Positions 35,023 through 44,318 of a stretch of DNA of 64,000 bases are shown here, piece after piece. The DNA is from Lentilitoribacter sp039986595 (lineage in GTDB: Bacteria; Pseudomonadota; Alphaproteobacteria; Rhizobiales; Rhizobiaceae). Within the stretch, counting starts at the first letter, position 1. Every line of letters begins with the position of its first letter. The DNA is taken from the NCBI GenBank assembly GCA_039986595.1, contig JBDWQJ010000010.1, positions 62,001 to 126,000 of the forward strand, given 5' to 3'. A model generated the notes under the pieces. That model saw only the letters and a list, made by a program, of their open reading frames with translations, was not told the DNA's origin and did not search any database. The position numbers and the translations under genes were made by a program.

Positions 35023-37263
35023 TTAGTCTGATCCAGTGACGTGCGCTAAAACGCCATCTTTTGGCTTAATGATCCGTTGGATCATAAATACTACTGCGGT
35101 TATGCCTGCGCCAATTAGATCGGTGATCAAACCACCTTCAATTAAGAAAATTGCGGCGATTATTAATCCCAAACGGTTGAACCAGACAACCGGTTTTCCG
35201 ACAAACCAACCCTGCATGCCAGATGAAAGTAAGAACACGCCAACAACCGCTGTTGCAAATGCTTGGGCGATTTCCAAAAATCCACCATCCATGAGTAGTG
35301 CTGAGTTATAAAAGAACATGAATGGTACGATGAACGCGGATATTCCAATGCGGAAAGACGTCACTGATGTTTCCATTGGATTGGCGCCGGATATTCCTGC
35401 GGCTGCATAAGACGCTAATGCTACTGGAGGCGTTATTGCTGATACAACAGCAAAGTAAAACACGAAGAAATGTGCCGTTAGGAGTGGTATTCCCAGATCA
35501 ATTAACCCCGGCGCTACGACTGATGCTGCAACTGCATATGCTGCAGTGGTTGGCATTCCCATGCCAAGCAAAATCGCAATGCACATTGCAAAAAACAGGG
35601 CAAGCAATTGGGATGTTTCAGCTAGCCCTAATAATAAGGCTGAAAACCGTGCACCAACGCCAGTAAGTGAAATTACACCAACAATAATGCCTGCACATGC
35701 GCAAACTGCAATAATTTGTATCGACATCAACCCGGACAATTCGAAAGCTTTCACAATGGCTTTTGGACCCATCCTGTATGGTGTTAACCAGCTGACGACT
35801 GCCGCAGCTGCTGTTGCGAGCGTTCCAGCACGAATGACTGAGTAACCCATAAATAGTGCAACAATTAAGATGACAATTGGCAAGAACAGAAAAGCTTGAC
35901 GCGCCATATCAGCAAATTTTGGCAATTCTTCGCTTTTCATACCGCGCATACCAAGCTTTGCCGCTTCAAAATCAACCATGAAGTAAACTGATACATAAAA
36001 AAGCACAGCAGGGATGATCGCAGCGATCGCGATATCCTGATAGGGAATACCTGTAACTTCTGCCATAATAAATGCGCCAGCGCCCATAATAGGAGGCATG
36101 ATTTGCCCACCCGTTGACGCTGCAGCTTCTACCGCACCTGATACTTTCTTTGAATAGCCAACTCGTTTCATCAATGGAATAGTTAGCGAGCCTGTTGCAA
36201 CCACGTTACCGGCGCTTGTGCCGTTGATCATGCCCATCAGGCCTGAGGCAAAGATGGCAACCTTTGCAGGTCCACCGCGTGCACGACCGGCTGCAGCGAA
36301 TGCAAAATTAACAAAGTAATCTCCAACTTTTGATGCCTGTAAGAAGCCTGCAAATATAATGAAGAGAATAATATAAGTTGAGGAGACAGCCGTTGTTGGG
36401 CCTAAGATACCTGCATCGGTATACACTTGCGAGAAAAACCGCTGCCAAGTGACCGCAGGCGCATTTAACACGCCTGGCATGAATTGGCCTGCGAATACAT
36501 AGACCAAAAAGATCCCAGCAATAATGACCAAAGCAAGTCCAGCAACCCGGCGTGTCATCTCCAGAATAAGTGCGGTGCCTGCTAGTGCGGCAATGGACAT
36601 TCCAATTGGGGCAAAAGGTGTGCCTGTCGCATTGCGCATTTGTGTGCCGTAGATTGTGATCAAATAGAGCGCGACTGATATGCCGCACACAACAAGGGTT
36701 AAATCTAAGCCTGAAAAAGCACTTTGGCTTTTTCGATCAAACCAAGATAAAATTATGGCCCCGAAAGTGGCAACTAACAATGGTGCACCAAAAAGCCAAG
36801 TTTCATTAAACTTGATCCCAGCATCCAGTCCATTCCACATTTTTCCTTGCGCGATTTCAAAGTTAAAATAACCCGCCATTACGAGGCTAAACAATGCAAG
36901 TGCTGTGAATAAAACAGATACTATATTAAAGATTTTAGATGAACTCTTACCCTCATCTTTGAATTTAGCAGATGAAAATAATAAGAAACCTAAGCCCAGC
37001 GCGCCTGAAATATGGATAATACGAAAATTCCATGTTTCTAGTGGAAATCTGGGTAGAAATGGGATGTCTATTCCGGTCATTTCTTTGATTGATAAACCAT
37101 TCAATGCAACAATATGAAATATTGCATAGATAGCTGAATAAAGAGCTATAAAAACCCCTAGTTTACCCGAAAATAATCGACGATTTGATTCAACTGGTTC
37201 GTCGTCTATGCCCTCAACTTTAATTGGCTCGATAATGTCGTCTTCGATGACCTTGTCACTCAT
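35023..37263 (-). CDS. TRAP transporter fused 4TM/12TM permease (TAXI-associated)
   Basis: Start chosen at the ATG at 37263 (MSDKVIEDD). The 746-residue protein joins a small DctQ-like four-span part to a large DctM-like twelve-span part, as is usual for transporters of the TAXI subfamily. Conserved blocks include GLMGMINGTSAGNVVATGSLTIPLMKR (split here only for display), QIMPPIMGAGAFIMAE, and ILLGMGMPTTAAYAVAA. It is sodium-driven in studied relatives and takes up C4/C5-dicarboxylates or amino acids. The TAXI binding-protein gene lies 159 bases upstream on the same strand with a hairpin between them. Confidence 0.95.
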   Translation of the reverse strand: MSDKVIEDDIIEPIKVEGIDDEPVESNRRLFSGKLGVFIALYSAIYAIFHIVALNGLSIKEMTGIDIPFLPRFPLETWNFRIIHISGALGLGFLLFSSAKFKDEGKSSSKIFNIVSVLFTALALFSLVMAGYFNFEIAQGKMWNGLDAGIKFNETWLFGAPLLVATFGAIILSWFDRKSQSAFSGLDLTLVVCGISVALYLITIYGTQMRNATGTPFAPIGMSIAALAGTALILEMTRRVAGLALVIIAGIFLVYVFAGQFMPGVLNAPAVTWQRFFSQVYTDAGILGPTTAVSSTYIILFIIFAGFLQASKVGDYFVNFAFAAAGRARGGPAKVAIFASGLMGMINGTSAGNVVATGSLTIPLMKRVGYSKKVSGAVEAAASTGGQIMPPIMGAGAFIMAEVTGIPYQDIAIAAIIPAVLFYVSVYFMVDFEAAKLGMRGMKSEELPKFADMARQAFLFLPIVILIVALFMGYSVIRAGTLATAAAAVVSWLTPYRMGPKAIVKAFELSGLMSIQIIAVCACAGIIVGVISLTGVGARFSALLLGLAETSQLLALFFAMCIAILLGMGMPTTAAYAVAASVVAPGLIDLGIPLLTAHFFVFYFAVVSAITPPVALASYAAAGISGANPMETSVTSFRIGISAFIVPFMFFYNSALLMDGGFLEIAQAFATAVVGVFLLSSGMQGWFVGKPVVWFNRLGLIIAAIFLIEGGLITDLIGAGITAVVFMIQRIIKPKDGVLAHVTGSD

Positions 37264-37374
37264 TGTCCCCACCCAGAAATATAAAATGAAATATTATAAT
37301 TGATTGTTACGCGGCCCGTATGTTGACGGATTTAAAAGCAGAAACGCGCTTTATATTCTGCATGAAAAGAGCAT

Positions 37375-37402
37375 AAAGGGCCATTATAGTATATGGCCCT
37401 TT
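37375..37402 (-). other. Intercistronic hairpin after the TAXI binding-protein gene
   Basis: A perfect 10-base stem AAAGGGCCAT / ATGGCCCTTT with an 8-base loop lies between the TAXI gene stop and the TRAP permease start. The T-run is short, so partial termination or mRNA protection of the upstream gene is likely. Confidence 0.7.
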
Positions 37403-37421
37403 TGCAACTTTATTGGGTTAC

Positions 37422-38402
37422 TTAACCACCATAAATGTTGCTAGCTTCAACGCTTGCACCATTTTCGTTAAACCATTTGGCAGCACCAGGATGCCAAGGC
37501 AACACTGTGTTTTTATCCCAGTTTTCTGGAACTGTTGTACGAGCTGCTTTGTGAACTTTCATCATACGATCATGATCACCCATAACAGCTTTCGTTGCTT
37601 CATAAACGAAGCTTTCAGGTAGGTCACAGTTAGCGATTGCAAAATTCCACATAGAAACTGAACGCAAGTCACCTGGTTGTGATGAATATGTACCTGATGG
37701 AACGACAAAGTTTGCAACTGGGAAATTACCTTGAACAGTTGCCTGCTCTTCTTCCGTAAATTCCACGAAGTTAACTTCTGTTTGTGCTTCAAGTTGAGAC
37801 ACAGCTGCAGTTGGAACACCTGCAGCAAATGCGACCGCATCCAAAAGGCCATCCTGAAGTTGAGAACCTAGATCATTCCAAGAACCATTACGGCGTTCAA
37901 AATCGACACCCAAGGTCTTCAACATTTCCGGGAAATATGTATCAGATGTCGAACCTGCTGGACCAAAACCGATTTTTGCGCCAGCTGGAATTTCTGCAAT
38001 TGATGTAATGCCTGATGAAGTCAATGCAGTTACGTTGAACGGTGTTTGATACATTGGGAACATGGCACATGCCTTGTCCATTTTTAGACCAGGCGCAATT
38101 GGGTTTTCACCGTTTAAAGACGCGTTAGCAGGGCCCATTGTAGACATGCCAAAAGCAGCTTCGCCAGTGTGGACAAGCGCCATATTTTGCATTGGTCCGC
38201 CAGTGATCTCACCACCACCTGAAATGCCTAATTCTTCTGAAATGATGCCGGCAAAACCAGAACCATAAACAAAGTACGTACCGCCTTGTGAAGCTGTACC
38301 AACTGTAAAGCTTTCAGGCCAACCTGTTTTATCTTGCGCGCTGGCAACACCAGACACCAAAGTGAGTGCGACACCTGCCGCCATTAAAGTGCGAATATTC
38401 AT
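37422..38402 (-). CDS. TAXI-family TRAP transporter solute-binding protein
   Basis: A 326-residue exported protein with a signal peptide ending VASA-QD near residue 22. It starts the mature part with FTVGTASQGGTYFVYGSGFAG, the TAXI-family hallmark, and has GEAAFGMSTMGPAN and AKIGFGPAGSTSDTYFPEML. It captures an organic anion or amino acid in the periplasm and delivers it to the fused permease downstream. A cluster of purines (GGGAGGAA) precedes the ATG. The DctB/DctD-like pair lies immediately upstream on the same strand, so this transporter may be its target, but I found no good sigma-54 promoter in the 237-base gap. Confidence 0.95.
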   Translation of the reverse strand: MNIRTLMAAGVALTLVSGVASAQDKTGWPESFTVGTASQGGTYFVYGSGFAGIISEELGISGGGEITGGPMQNMALVHTGEAAFGMSTMGPANASLNGENPIAPGLKMDKACAMFPMYQTPFNVTALTSSGITSIAEIPAGAKIGFGPAGSTSDTYFPEMLKTLGVDFERRNGSWNDLGSQLQDGLLDAVAFAAGVPTAAVSQLEAQTEVNFVEFTEEEQATVQGNFPVANFVVPSGTYSSQPGDLRSVSMWNFAIANCDLPESFVYEATKAVMGDHDRMMKVHKAARTTVPENWDKNTVLPWHPGAAKWFNENGASVEASNIYGG

Positions 38403-38639
38403 TTATTCCTCCCAAAGCCCGCTAAGGCTAGTTTGCTGCCCATTTGAGCAAATTCAATTGCGTCGCGTATTTCAACGACACGGCGGCCACAAAACAGCGA
38501 TTGTTTGAACTGATCAAGGAATTTAATAGGCAAAAAAAAGAGTTTATTGCGGAAAATGTACTAAATGGGTGCAAAGAGGGACAATAGTATCGGATTTGTG
38601 ATCCGTTTTGGGAACATGCATGTTTATGCCGACGCAAAA

Positions 38640-39980
38640 CTATTCATCTGTTGCGAAATCTTCACGTTTGAGATTAAATTTTAGCATCTTTTCATAAAGC
38701 GCTTTTCTGGAAATCTTTAAACTCTCATAGGTGTTTTTTAAGCTTCCTTCATTTGCCGTTAGTGCGGAGGCTATGATTGCACGTTCTTGGTTTGCCAACA
38801 GATCATTAAGTGACATGCCTTCTTTAAAATCTAAATCTGTCGACGATAAATCAAGATCAATGTTTAAGACAAACCTATCAACAATCCTTTGTAATTCGTG
38901 TAAATTTCCCGGCCAGTCGCTAGATGATAATTGCATATAGAGCGAAGATGGGATGAAAGGAGTTTGCACTTTGTGACGCAAAGAGGAGAGTTTAGCAAAC
39001 TCATTAAACAACTGAGCGATATCCTCTTTTCGATCTCGCAATGAAGGCATTTGAATTTTAGCGCCTGCAAGACAATAATATAAATCAGATCTGAATTGCC
39101 CTTTATCTGTCAGAAATTTGAGGTCTTTTTGCGAGGAAGCAATAAATCTGACATCAAGTTCAATGGGACTGTTTGAACCAAGTTTTGTTATGATTCGATC
39201 ATTAATCGCTTGTAAAAGCTTACCTTGAATTTCTTGCGAAAGCGCTTCAATTGAATCTAAAAATATCGTGCCACCTCGGGCATGTTCAAACTTTCCATAT
39301 CGGCTATGTGTTGCTGATGGGAAGGCGCCAGCTTCATGCCCAAACAATTCAATTTCAACAAGATCGTTGGGGATTGTGGCGCAGTTAATATGCACAAATG
39401 GACCATGTTGCCGAGCACTCAATTCATGCAATAAACGAGCTGCAGTTCCTTTTCCGGTCCCTGTCTCTCCAGAGATCAATATATCAGTTTGCACGTTTGC
39501 AAGTGCAGATATCTGGTCGCGAACAGCTTGAATAACATTTGATTTACCATTCATATTTGTTTTTAGAATTTGTTGATGGTTCAGATTGTTACGCAGAGAT
39601 CTGACTTCAAGTGTGAGCCGTCTTTTTTCTATCGCTCGCGTTACTGTTTCAATCAGATGATTTTGTGCATATGGTTTTTCAATAAAATCATAGGCCCCAT
39701 TTTGCATGCAATTGACTGCAATGGTGACATCTGCGTGTCCTGTTACCAAAATAACTGGTAATTCATTGTCTATATCTTTGACCGCATTTAAAAGTTCTAT
39801 TCCGTCCATACCCGGCATGCGTATATCGGTGACAACAACAACATCTGAGTGCTTATGAATTTTATCCAGTAGGTCTTTTGCGTTAGAAAACAGGGTAACT
39901 GGTAGGTCATGAAGATCAAATGATTGCGCTGCAGTTAATCTTAAATGTTCTTCATCATCAGCAAATAGGATCATGCTCAT
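38640..39980 (-). CDS. DctD-like response regulator of the sigma-54 activator class, with substituted key residues
   Basis: A 446-residue protein: receiver domain (phospho-acceptor D52 in VTDIRMPGMDG), AAA+ domain (Walker A GETGTGKG at 171-178) and a Fis-type helix-turn-helix at the end (SLKNTYESLKISRKALYEKM). Three hallmark positions differ from the family consensus. The sigma-54 contact loop GAFTGA reads GAFPSA (218-223). The Walker B pair DE reads DS (D242, S243). The FRxDLYYRL arginine-finger block reads FRSDLYYCL (C303). Signal reception and DNA binding look intact, but ATP hydrolysis and sigma-54 remodelling may not be. It overlaps the histidine kinase gene by four bases. Confidence 0.9.
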   Translation of the reverse strand: MSMILFADDEEHLRLTAAQSFDLHDLPVTLFSNAKDLLDKIHKHSDVVVVTDIRMPGMDGIELLNAVKDIDNELPVILVTGHADVTIAVNCMQNGAYDFIEKPYAQNHLIETVTRAIEKRRLTLEVRSLRNNLNHQQILKTNMNGKSNVIQAVRDQISALANVQTDILISGETGTGKGTAARLLHELSARQHGPFVHINCATIPNDLVEIELFGHEAGAFPSATHSRYGKFEHARGGTIFLDSIEALSQEIQGKLLQAINDRIITKLGSNSPIELDVRFIASSQKDLKFLTDKGQFRSDLYYCLAGAKIQMPSLRDRKEDIAQLFNEFAKLSSLRHKVQTPFIPSSLYMQLSSSDWPGNLHELQRIVDRFVLNIDLDLSSTDLDFKEGMSLNDLLANQERAIIASALTANEGSLKNTYESLKISRKALYEKMLKFNLKREDFATDE

Positions 39981-41836
39981 AGAGACGCCTCAGTATTATT
40001 GGGATTGATGGTTCGAACTAAGATGATTTTAAAACAGGCGCCACCTTCATCTACACTATAGGCCGTAAGTTCGCCGCCAAAATCTTTAATGATGTTATAA
40101 GATATGGATAAACCTAATCCCATTCCTTGCCCCGGTGATTTGGTGCTGAAAAACGGATCGAAGACTTGATCAAGTGTAGATTGCGTAATGCCTGGGCCAT
40201 TATCATAAACAGCGATTTCAACCTTTTTCTTAGTTGCTCTGGTCTCAATTTTAATGATGGGTTGCGATTGTTCTTCGGTTGCATCAAGGGCATTTTTGAT
40301 AAGGTTTAACAGAACCTGTTGTAGTCGAACATTTCCGCCAGTAACCCATAAATCCTCTTTTATCGGTTGATAGATAATTTGCGCATTTTGCTTTGAGCTT
40401 TGTGCATTCATAAGTTCCAATACTGTTTCAATCACAGAACTGACAGATACAGCAATCGTTTTTTCCTGAGGCCTGCGAGCAAAATTTCTCAAATGTTTTG
40501 CAATGGATGACATTCGATCGACCATTGCCACGATTTGACTAACGTTGTTTTGCGCATCGGGTATTCGGTCTCGGTCAATAAATTTGTTTGCATTTTCAGC
40601 ATATGCTTTTGTGGCGGCGAGGGGCTGATTAAATTCATGTGATATAGCTGCTGACATTTGACCTAAAGCTGCAAGTTTACCTGCCTGAATGAGTTCGTTT
40701 TGTGTTTGCCTTAATTGGTTTTCAGCAGCTTTGCGTTCATCAATTTCGGCAATGAGTTTTCCATTGCTTTGATTAAGTTCCTCAGTCCTCGTTTTTACTT
40801 GCCTTTCAAGCGATAATTTTGTTGCACGCTGTTCGGAAAGCCGTTCTGCAAATCTAATTTGCCGCTGCCAGATTAATAAAACAACTGCAGATGCAAATAG
40901 GGCTAGGAGTATTGTTCCACCAGCAATAAACCCTGTCAGGATATAAGCATCACGTGTTGGGCTTAATATGGTTACACGCCAACCAGCCCGCGCTAGTAGT
41001 GAAGTGGATGCAACAAAGCTGCTTGGGTCGTTTTCAAGCTCGATTAAAGATATGTTGCGGTGAAGTGGCGATATTTTGTTTGGTAGATATTCGATTAGTT
41101 TTAATGGATATTGTTTTGCTGATTGAATGATATCTCTTTTGTTATCGGAAAGTGCTGTAAAGGATTTTAAGTTCCATTCGTTTTTACTGGAAATAAACAC
41201 GATATCGTTGGAGTCTCGAACAATTATTTCTGAATTCGCATCACGCAAATTTGCTTCAAATTTATTGACCGTAAATCGAACCGCGATCACGCCATTAATT
41301 CTATTTTTTCGTCTGACGGGGGCCGCATAAAAATATCCGCGTTCACCATTTTCGGTACCTAAAGCGAAATATTGACCTAAACCACCTGCAATCACTTGAT
41401 TAAAATAGGGACGTGAAAAATTTGGTGATTGTAATTGCGTGGAAGAATTATTGGCCTTCGCCGAAGCAAGTAATTTACCGTTTGCATCTTCTAGATAAAC
41501 CCCTTGCGCGCCCAACGCTTCTGCGGTTTCAGATAAGAGTGCCTCGGCTTGGCTTCTGAGCAAGATTGATTGCGGCTCATCCAAAAAAGCAGAAATTTCA
41601 GGCCGACCGGCAATTAATGCAGGTATGCGAGAATATCTATCGAGCGTTAGCCTTAAGCTATCAACGGCCAGACGAAGGGTAGCAGATTGAACTTGGGCAG
41701 TTTCTAAAAGGAAGTATCTTTGCATGGTGGAGAGAGAGAATGAGATACTCACAATGACCACAACGATGAAAACAATCAAACCAGAATATAATCGGATGCG
41801 TTTTTGTTCATATATCTGGCTAAATTCAGAGTTCAT
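39977..41836 (-). CDS. DctB-like sensor histidine kinase
   Basis: Start placed at the ATG at 41836; a TTG at 41869 would add eleven residues. The 619-residue kinase has two membrane spans (about 18-40 and 300-325) bracketing a periplasmic sensor domain of the DctB/Cache type, then a coiled coil, the H-box AAISHEFNQPLAATKAYAENA, the N-box LLNLIKNALDATEE and G-boxes DNGPGI and GMGLGLSIS. Such kinases sense C4-dicarboxylates or related acids outside the cell. It is encoded between the TTT genes and its response regulator on the same strand, implying that it senses a substrate of one of the two flanking transporters. Confidence 0.93.
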   Translation of the reverse strand: MNSEFSQIYEQKRIRLYSGLIVFIVVVIVSISFSLSTMQRYFLLETAQVQSATLRLAVDSLRLTLDRYSRIPALIAGRPEISAFLDEPQSILLRSQAEALLSETAEALGAQGVYLEDANGKLLASAKANNSSTQLQSPNFSRPYFNQVIAGGLGQYFALGTENGERGYFYAAPVRRKNRINGVIAVRFTVNKFEANLRDANSEIIVRDSNDIVFISSKNEWNLKSFTALSDNKRDIIQSAKQYPLKLIEYLPNKISPLHRNISLIELENDPSSFVASTSLLARAGWRVTILSPTRDAYILTGFIAGGTILLALFASAVVLLIWQRQIRFAERLSEQRATKLSLERQVKTRTEELNQSNGKLIAEIDERKAAENQLRQTQNELIQAGKLAALGQMSAAISHEFNQPLAATKAYAENANKFIDRDRIPDAQNNVSQIVAMVDRMSSIAKHLRNFARRPQEKTIAVSVSSVIETVLELMNAQSSKQNAQIIYQPIKEDLWVTGGNVRLQQVLLNLIKNALDATEEQSQPIIKIETRATKKKVEIAVYDNGPGITQSTLDQVFDPFFSTKSPGQGMGLGLSISYNIIKDFGGELTAYSVDEGGACFKIILVRTINPNNTEASL

Positions 41837-41944
41837 GCAAACTTCTATACAGATAATAAAACGCAACAATCAAGTTTGCATGATAGAAAAGAACACGAAT
41901 ATGCTTTCGTGACGTTGGTTGGAAGTTTGAATATTTATTAGAAT

Positions 41945-43459
41945 CTAAGCTTTTTTGCGTCCAATCGCCTTAGCAAATATGTTTTTGATAAATGATATCT
42001 GACTAACGATCAGCAATATATTTAATGTCAGCAGAATTGCTGCGCCGGGGCGGGTGAAAAACACACTTATATCACCGTCTGAAATTAACAATGAACGTCT
42101 GAATGTTTCATCAAATAAACCGCCCAAAATCACACCGATAACTAAAGGTGCAACGGGATAATGCATCGTATTCATCGCGTATGCGACAATACCAACGCCA
42201 GCCATTAAAAACAGATCGTTTATTCCGCCACCTACACTGAATGAACCTATTGTGGTGAGTACCATAACAACAGGTAAAAAGATGGTTTTCGGAATACGCA
42301 GAATTGTCACAAATAAACGAGCGGTGAAAAGCCCCATTAAGAACATAGTAAAAGATGCGAGTACCAGAACTGCAACAACATGCATGATGACCGCAGGATC
42401 AATCGTTGGACCGGGGATCACATTGTTGATTTTAAGTGCACCAAGTAATGCGGCAGCGGGAGGTGAGCCGGGAATCCCAAGTACGAGGAGGGGAATGAGT
42501 GCGCCACCAATTGCTGCATTGTTTGCGGCCTCTGCTGAGATTAAGCCATCAACGGAACCTTTTCCAAACTCTTCGCTGTTTTTTGATGCTGCTTTTCCAA
42601 CACCATAAGACACCCAGCCTGCAACATCTTCTCCCACACCTGGAAGAGCGCCAACGCCTGTGCCAATCGCTCCGCTGCGCAAAATAACAGGCATTCGCTT
42701 GGTAATCTCTTTCATTTCCGGTCGGATGCGTTGTAATTCAGGTGCCTTTGCCAACTGAATTGCCGCACGCATGCCATCCATGATTTGGGGGATCGCGAAT
42801 GCACCCATTAGAACCGGAACAACTTGAAAACCAGACAGCAGATATGACCATTCAAATGTATAGCGCGCTTCAGATAAGAGCGGGTCAAGACCTACCATCG
42901 CCATTGCCAGGCCGATCAAACCTGAAATCCATCCTTTAATCACTAAATCTTGCGACATTAATGTGCCTGATAGTAAAATACCAAAGAGCGCGAGCAATGC
43001 TTTTTCAGGTGAGGCGATATTTTGCGAAATAAGTAGTAAAACCCAGACAAAGATCAATAAGCAGAACGTGCCAAATAATGTTCCTATGAAGGATGCAGTC
43101 GTGGTTATCCCAAGTGCGGATGCACCTTTTCCAGCCTTTGTGAGTGGATATCCGTCCATTGCTGTTGCCGCTGAAGCTGCAGTGCCAGGAATGTTGAGCA
43201 GGATGGATGGATATGAGCCACCATAAATTGCACCAACATAAGCGCCAATTAAAGCAATTAGAGCCTGATCAAGCGGGAATTTGTTTCCAAAAAATCCGGT
43301 GAGAATAGTAACTGCAAGTGTCGCTGTTAACCCGGGTAGGGCGCCAAAAACAATACCTAAAAAGACCGCTGGAATGAGATAAGCATAAGTGATTGGATCT
43401 ATGATCAATCCAATGAAAGAGTGACCAAAGCCAGCTAGCTGGGTGAGTACGAAATCCAT
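41945..43459 (-). CDS. tctA: Tripartite tricarboxylate transporter large permease (TctA-like)
   Basis: A 504-residue membrane protein with about twelve spans. The family hallmarks are GALPGLTATLAVTILTGF (near the N-terminus), YVGAIYGGSYPSILLNIPGTAASAATAMDG and GVGALPGVGEDVAGWVSYG. In the TTT system it forms the sodium-coupled channel with TctB. The gene starts four bases after tctB. The likely cargo is a di- or tricarboxylate or other organic acid; the binding protein decides and its ligand is unknown. Confidence 0.95.
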   Translation of the reverse strand: MDFVLTQLAGFGHSFIGLIIDPITYAYLIPAVFLGIVFGALPGLTATLAVTILTGFFGNKFPLDQALIALIGAYVGAIYGGSYPSILLNIPGTAASAATAMDGYPLTKAGKGASALGITTTASFIGTLFGTFCLLIFVWVLLLISQNIASPEKALLALFGILLSGTLMSQDLVIKGWISGLIGLAMAMVGLDPLLSEARYTFEWSYLLSGFQVVPVLMGAFAIPQIMDGMRAAIQLAKAPELQRIRPEMKEITKRMPVILRSGAIGTGVGALPGVGEDVAGWVSYGVGKAASKNSEEFGKGSVDGLISAEAANNAAIGGALIPLLVLGIPGSPPAAALLGALKINNVIPGPTIDPAVIMHVVAVLVLASFTMFLMGLFTARLFVTILRIPKTIFLPVVMVLTTIGSFSVGGGINDLFLMAGVGIVAYAMNTMHYPVAPLVIGVILGGLFDETFRRSLLISDGDISVFFTRPGAAILLTLNILLIVSQISFIKNIFAKAIGRKKA

Positions 43460-43463
43460 GTTA

Positions 43464-44219
43464 TTATCCCTGCCAAAGTGGTTTGATCGTTACAAAATAG
43501 TGATATTCAATCTGTGAGAAGATAAGACCTTGCCGGTTTGGTACATTTTGGCGAAAGCCAAAGGCCATAGCGCAAACTAAGATGGTGGGAACCAAAATTG
43601 AAATGATTGGTGTGAATTTTACGATCCCATCAATCGAATTCGTGCGACGTTCTTTGATGAACATTAAAATCGTCAAGCCAAAAAATATTACCAGCGTTAC
43701 CCAATCATCGTCATGTGGTTTTGTCCATTCACTCCGTGGAAAATGTGCAATGAGCGCATATATAGATGCAATCGCAATCGAGCTTACGCTGATCATCATG
43801 GCTTTTTGATCACCTTTATGAAATCCCCAAATGAGACAGGTAATCATGAGAGCTGATCCAATGATGAAATCGACACGGGGAACCAGACCAAATATGTAAA
43901 ATAACAAAACTGCAGAAACACTGATAATCCTGAGCGTTTCACTTTTTGTAAAACCAAGCCCTACCAATGAAAGCGCTTGTTTTGCACCGCCATCTTTGAC
44001 GGAAATATATAGCAAAACGAGAGACAAAATAAGCATTGCATAAAAGATGCCATAGGGAACCAATGCTGCGGAATTATACCATTCTGCCGTATCCACGCCT
44101 GCAGATTTTGTATTGAAAAACGGGATGTCTGTGGTTTTGAAAATAAAGAAGGCTGATACCGCCAACAAGACCAAAGAGGTCCAGAAATCACGTGTTCTGA
44201 GAACAGTTTTATCTTCCAT
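43464..44219 (-). CDS. tctB: Tripartite tricarboxylate transporter small membrane subunit (TctB-like)
   Basis: A 251-residue protein with about five to six hydrophobic segments (FWTSLVLLAVSAFFIFKT; YAMLILSLVLLYISV; ISVSAVLLFYIFGLVPRVDFIIGSAL, read in parts). It is longer than the usual TctB (140-190 residues), with an extra C-terminal membrane pair. The family is poorly conserved; assignment rests on membrane pattern and position between the binding-protein and TctA genes. Confidence 0.88.
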   Translation of the reverse strand: MEDKTVLRTRDFWTSLVLLAVSAFFIFKTTDIPFFNTKSAGVDTAEWYNSAALVPYGIFYAMLILSLVLLYISVKDGGAKQALSLVGLGFTKSETLRIISVSAVLLFYIFGLVPRVDFIIGSALMITCLIWGFHKGDQKAMMISVSSIAIASIYALIAHFPRSEWTKPHDDDWVTLVIFFGLTILMFIKERRTNSIDGIVKFTPIISILVPTILVCAMAFGFRQNVPNRQGLIFSQIEYHYFVTIKPLWQG

Positions 44220-44255
44220 TGGATGTCGCTTTATAAGTTTTGATTTTTAAAAATG

Positions 44256-44286
44256 CTACTGGCTGATCAAAACGACCAGCCAGTAG
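44256..44286 (-). other. Intercistronic hairpin after tctC
   Basis: A perfect 10-base stem CTACTGGCTG / CAGCCAGTAG with an 11-base loop lies between tctC and tctB. On the minus strand CA and five Ts follow, so it resembles a leaky terminator. Confidence 0.75.
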
Positions 44287-44318
44287 CCAACCTACAGGGG
44301 GGAATTAGGTTTTTTGTA

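Noticed and set aside
38403..38639. Sigma-54 promoter upstream of the TAXI gene
   Set aside because: I looked for GG-N10-GC on the minus strand; the nearest candidates have wrong spacing or GT in place of GC, so no site is called.
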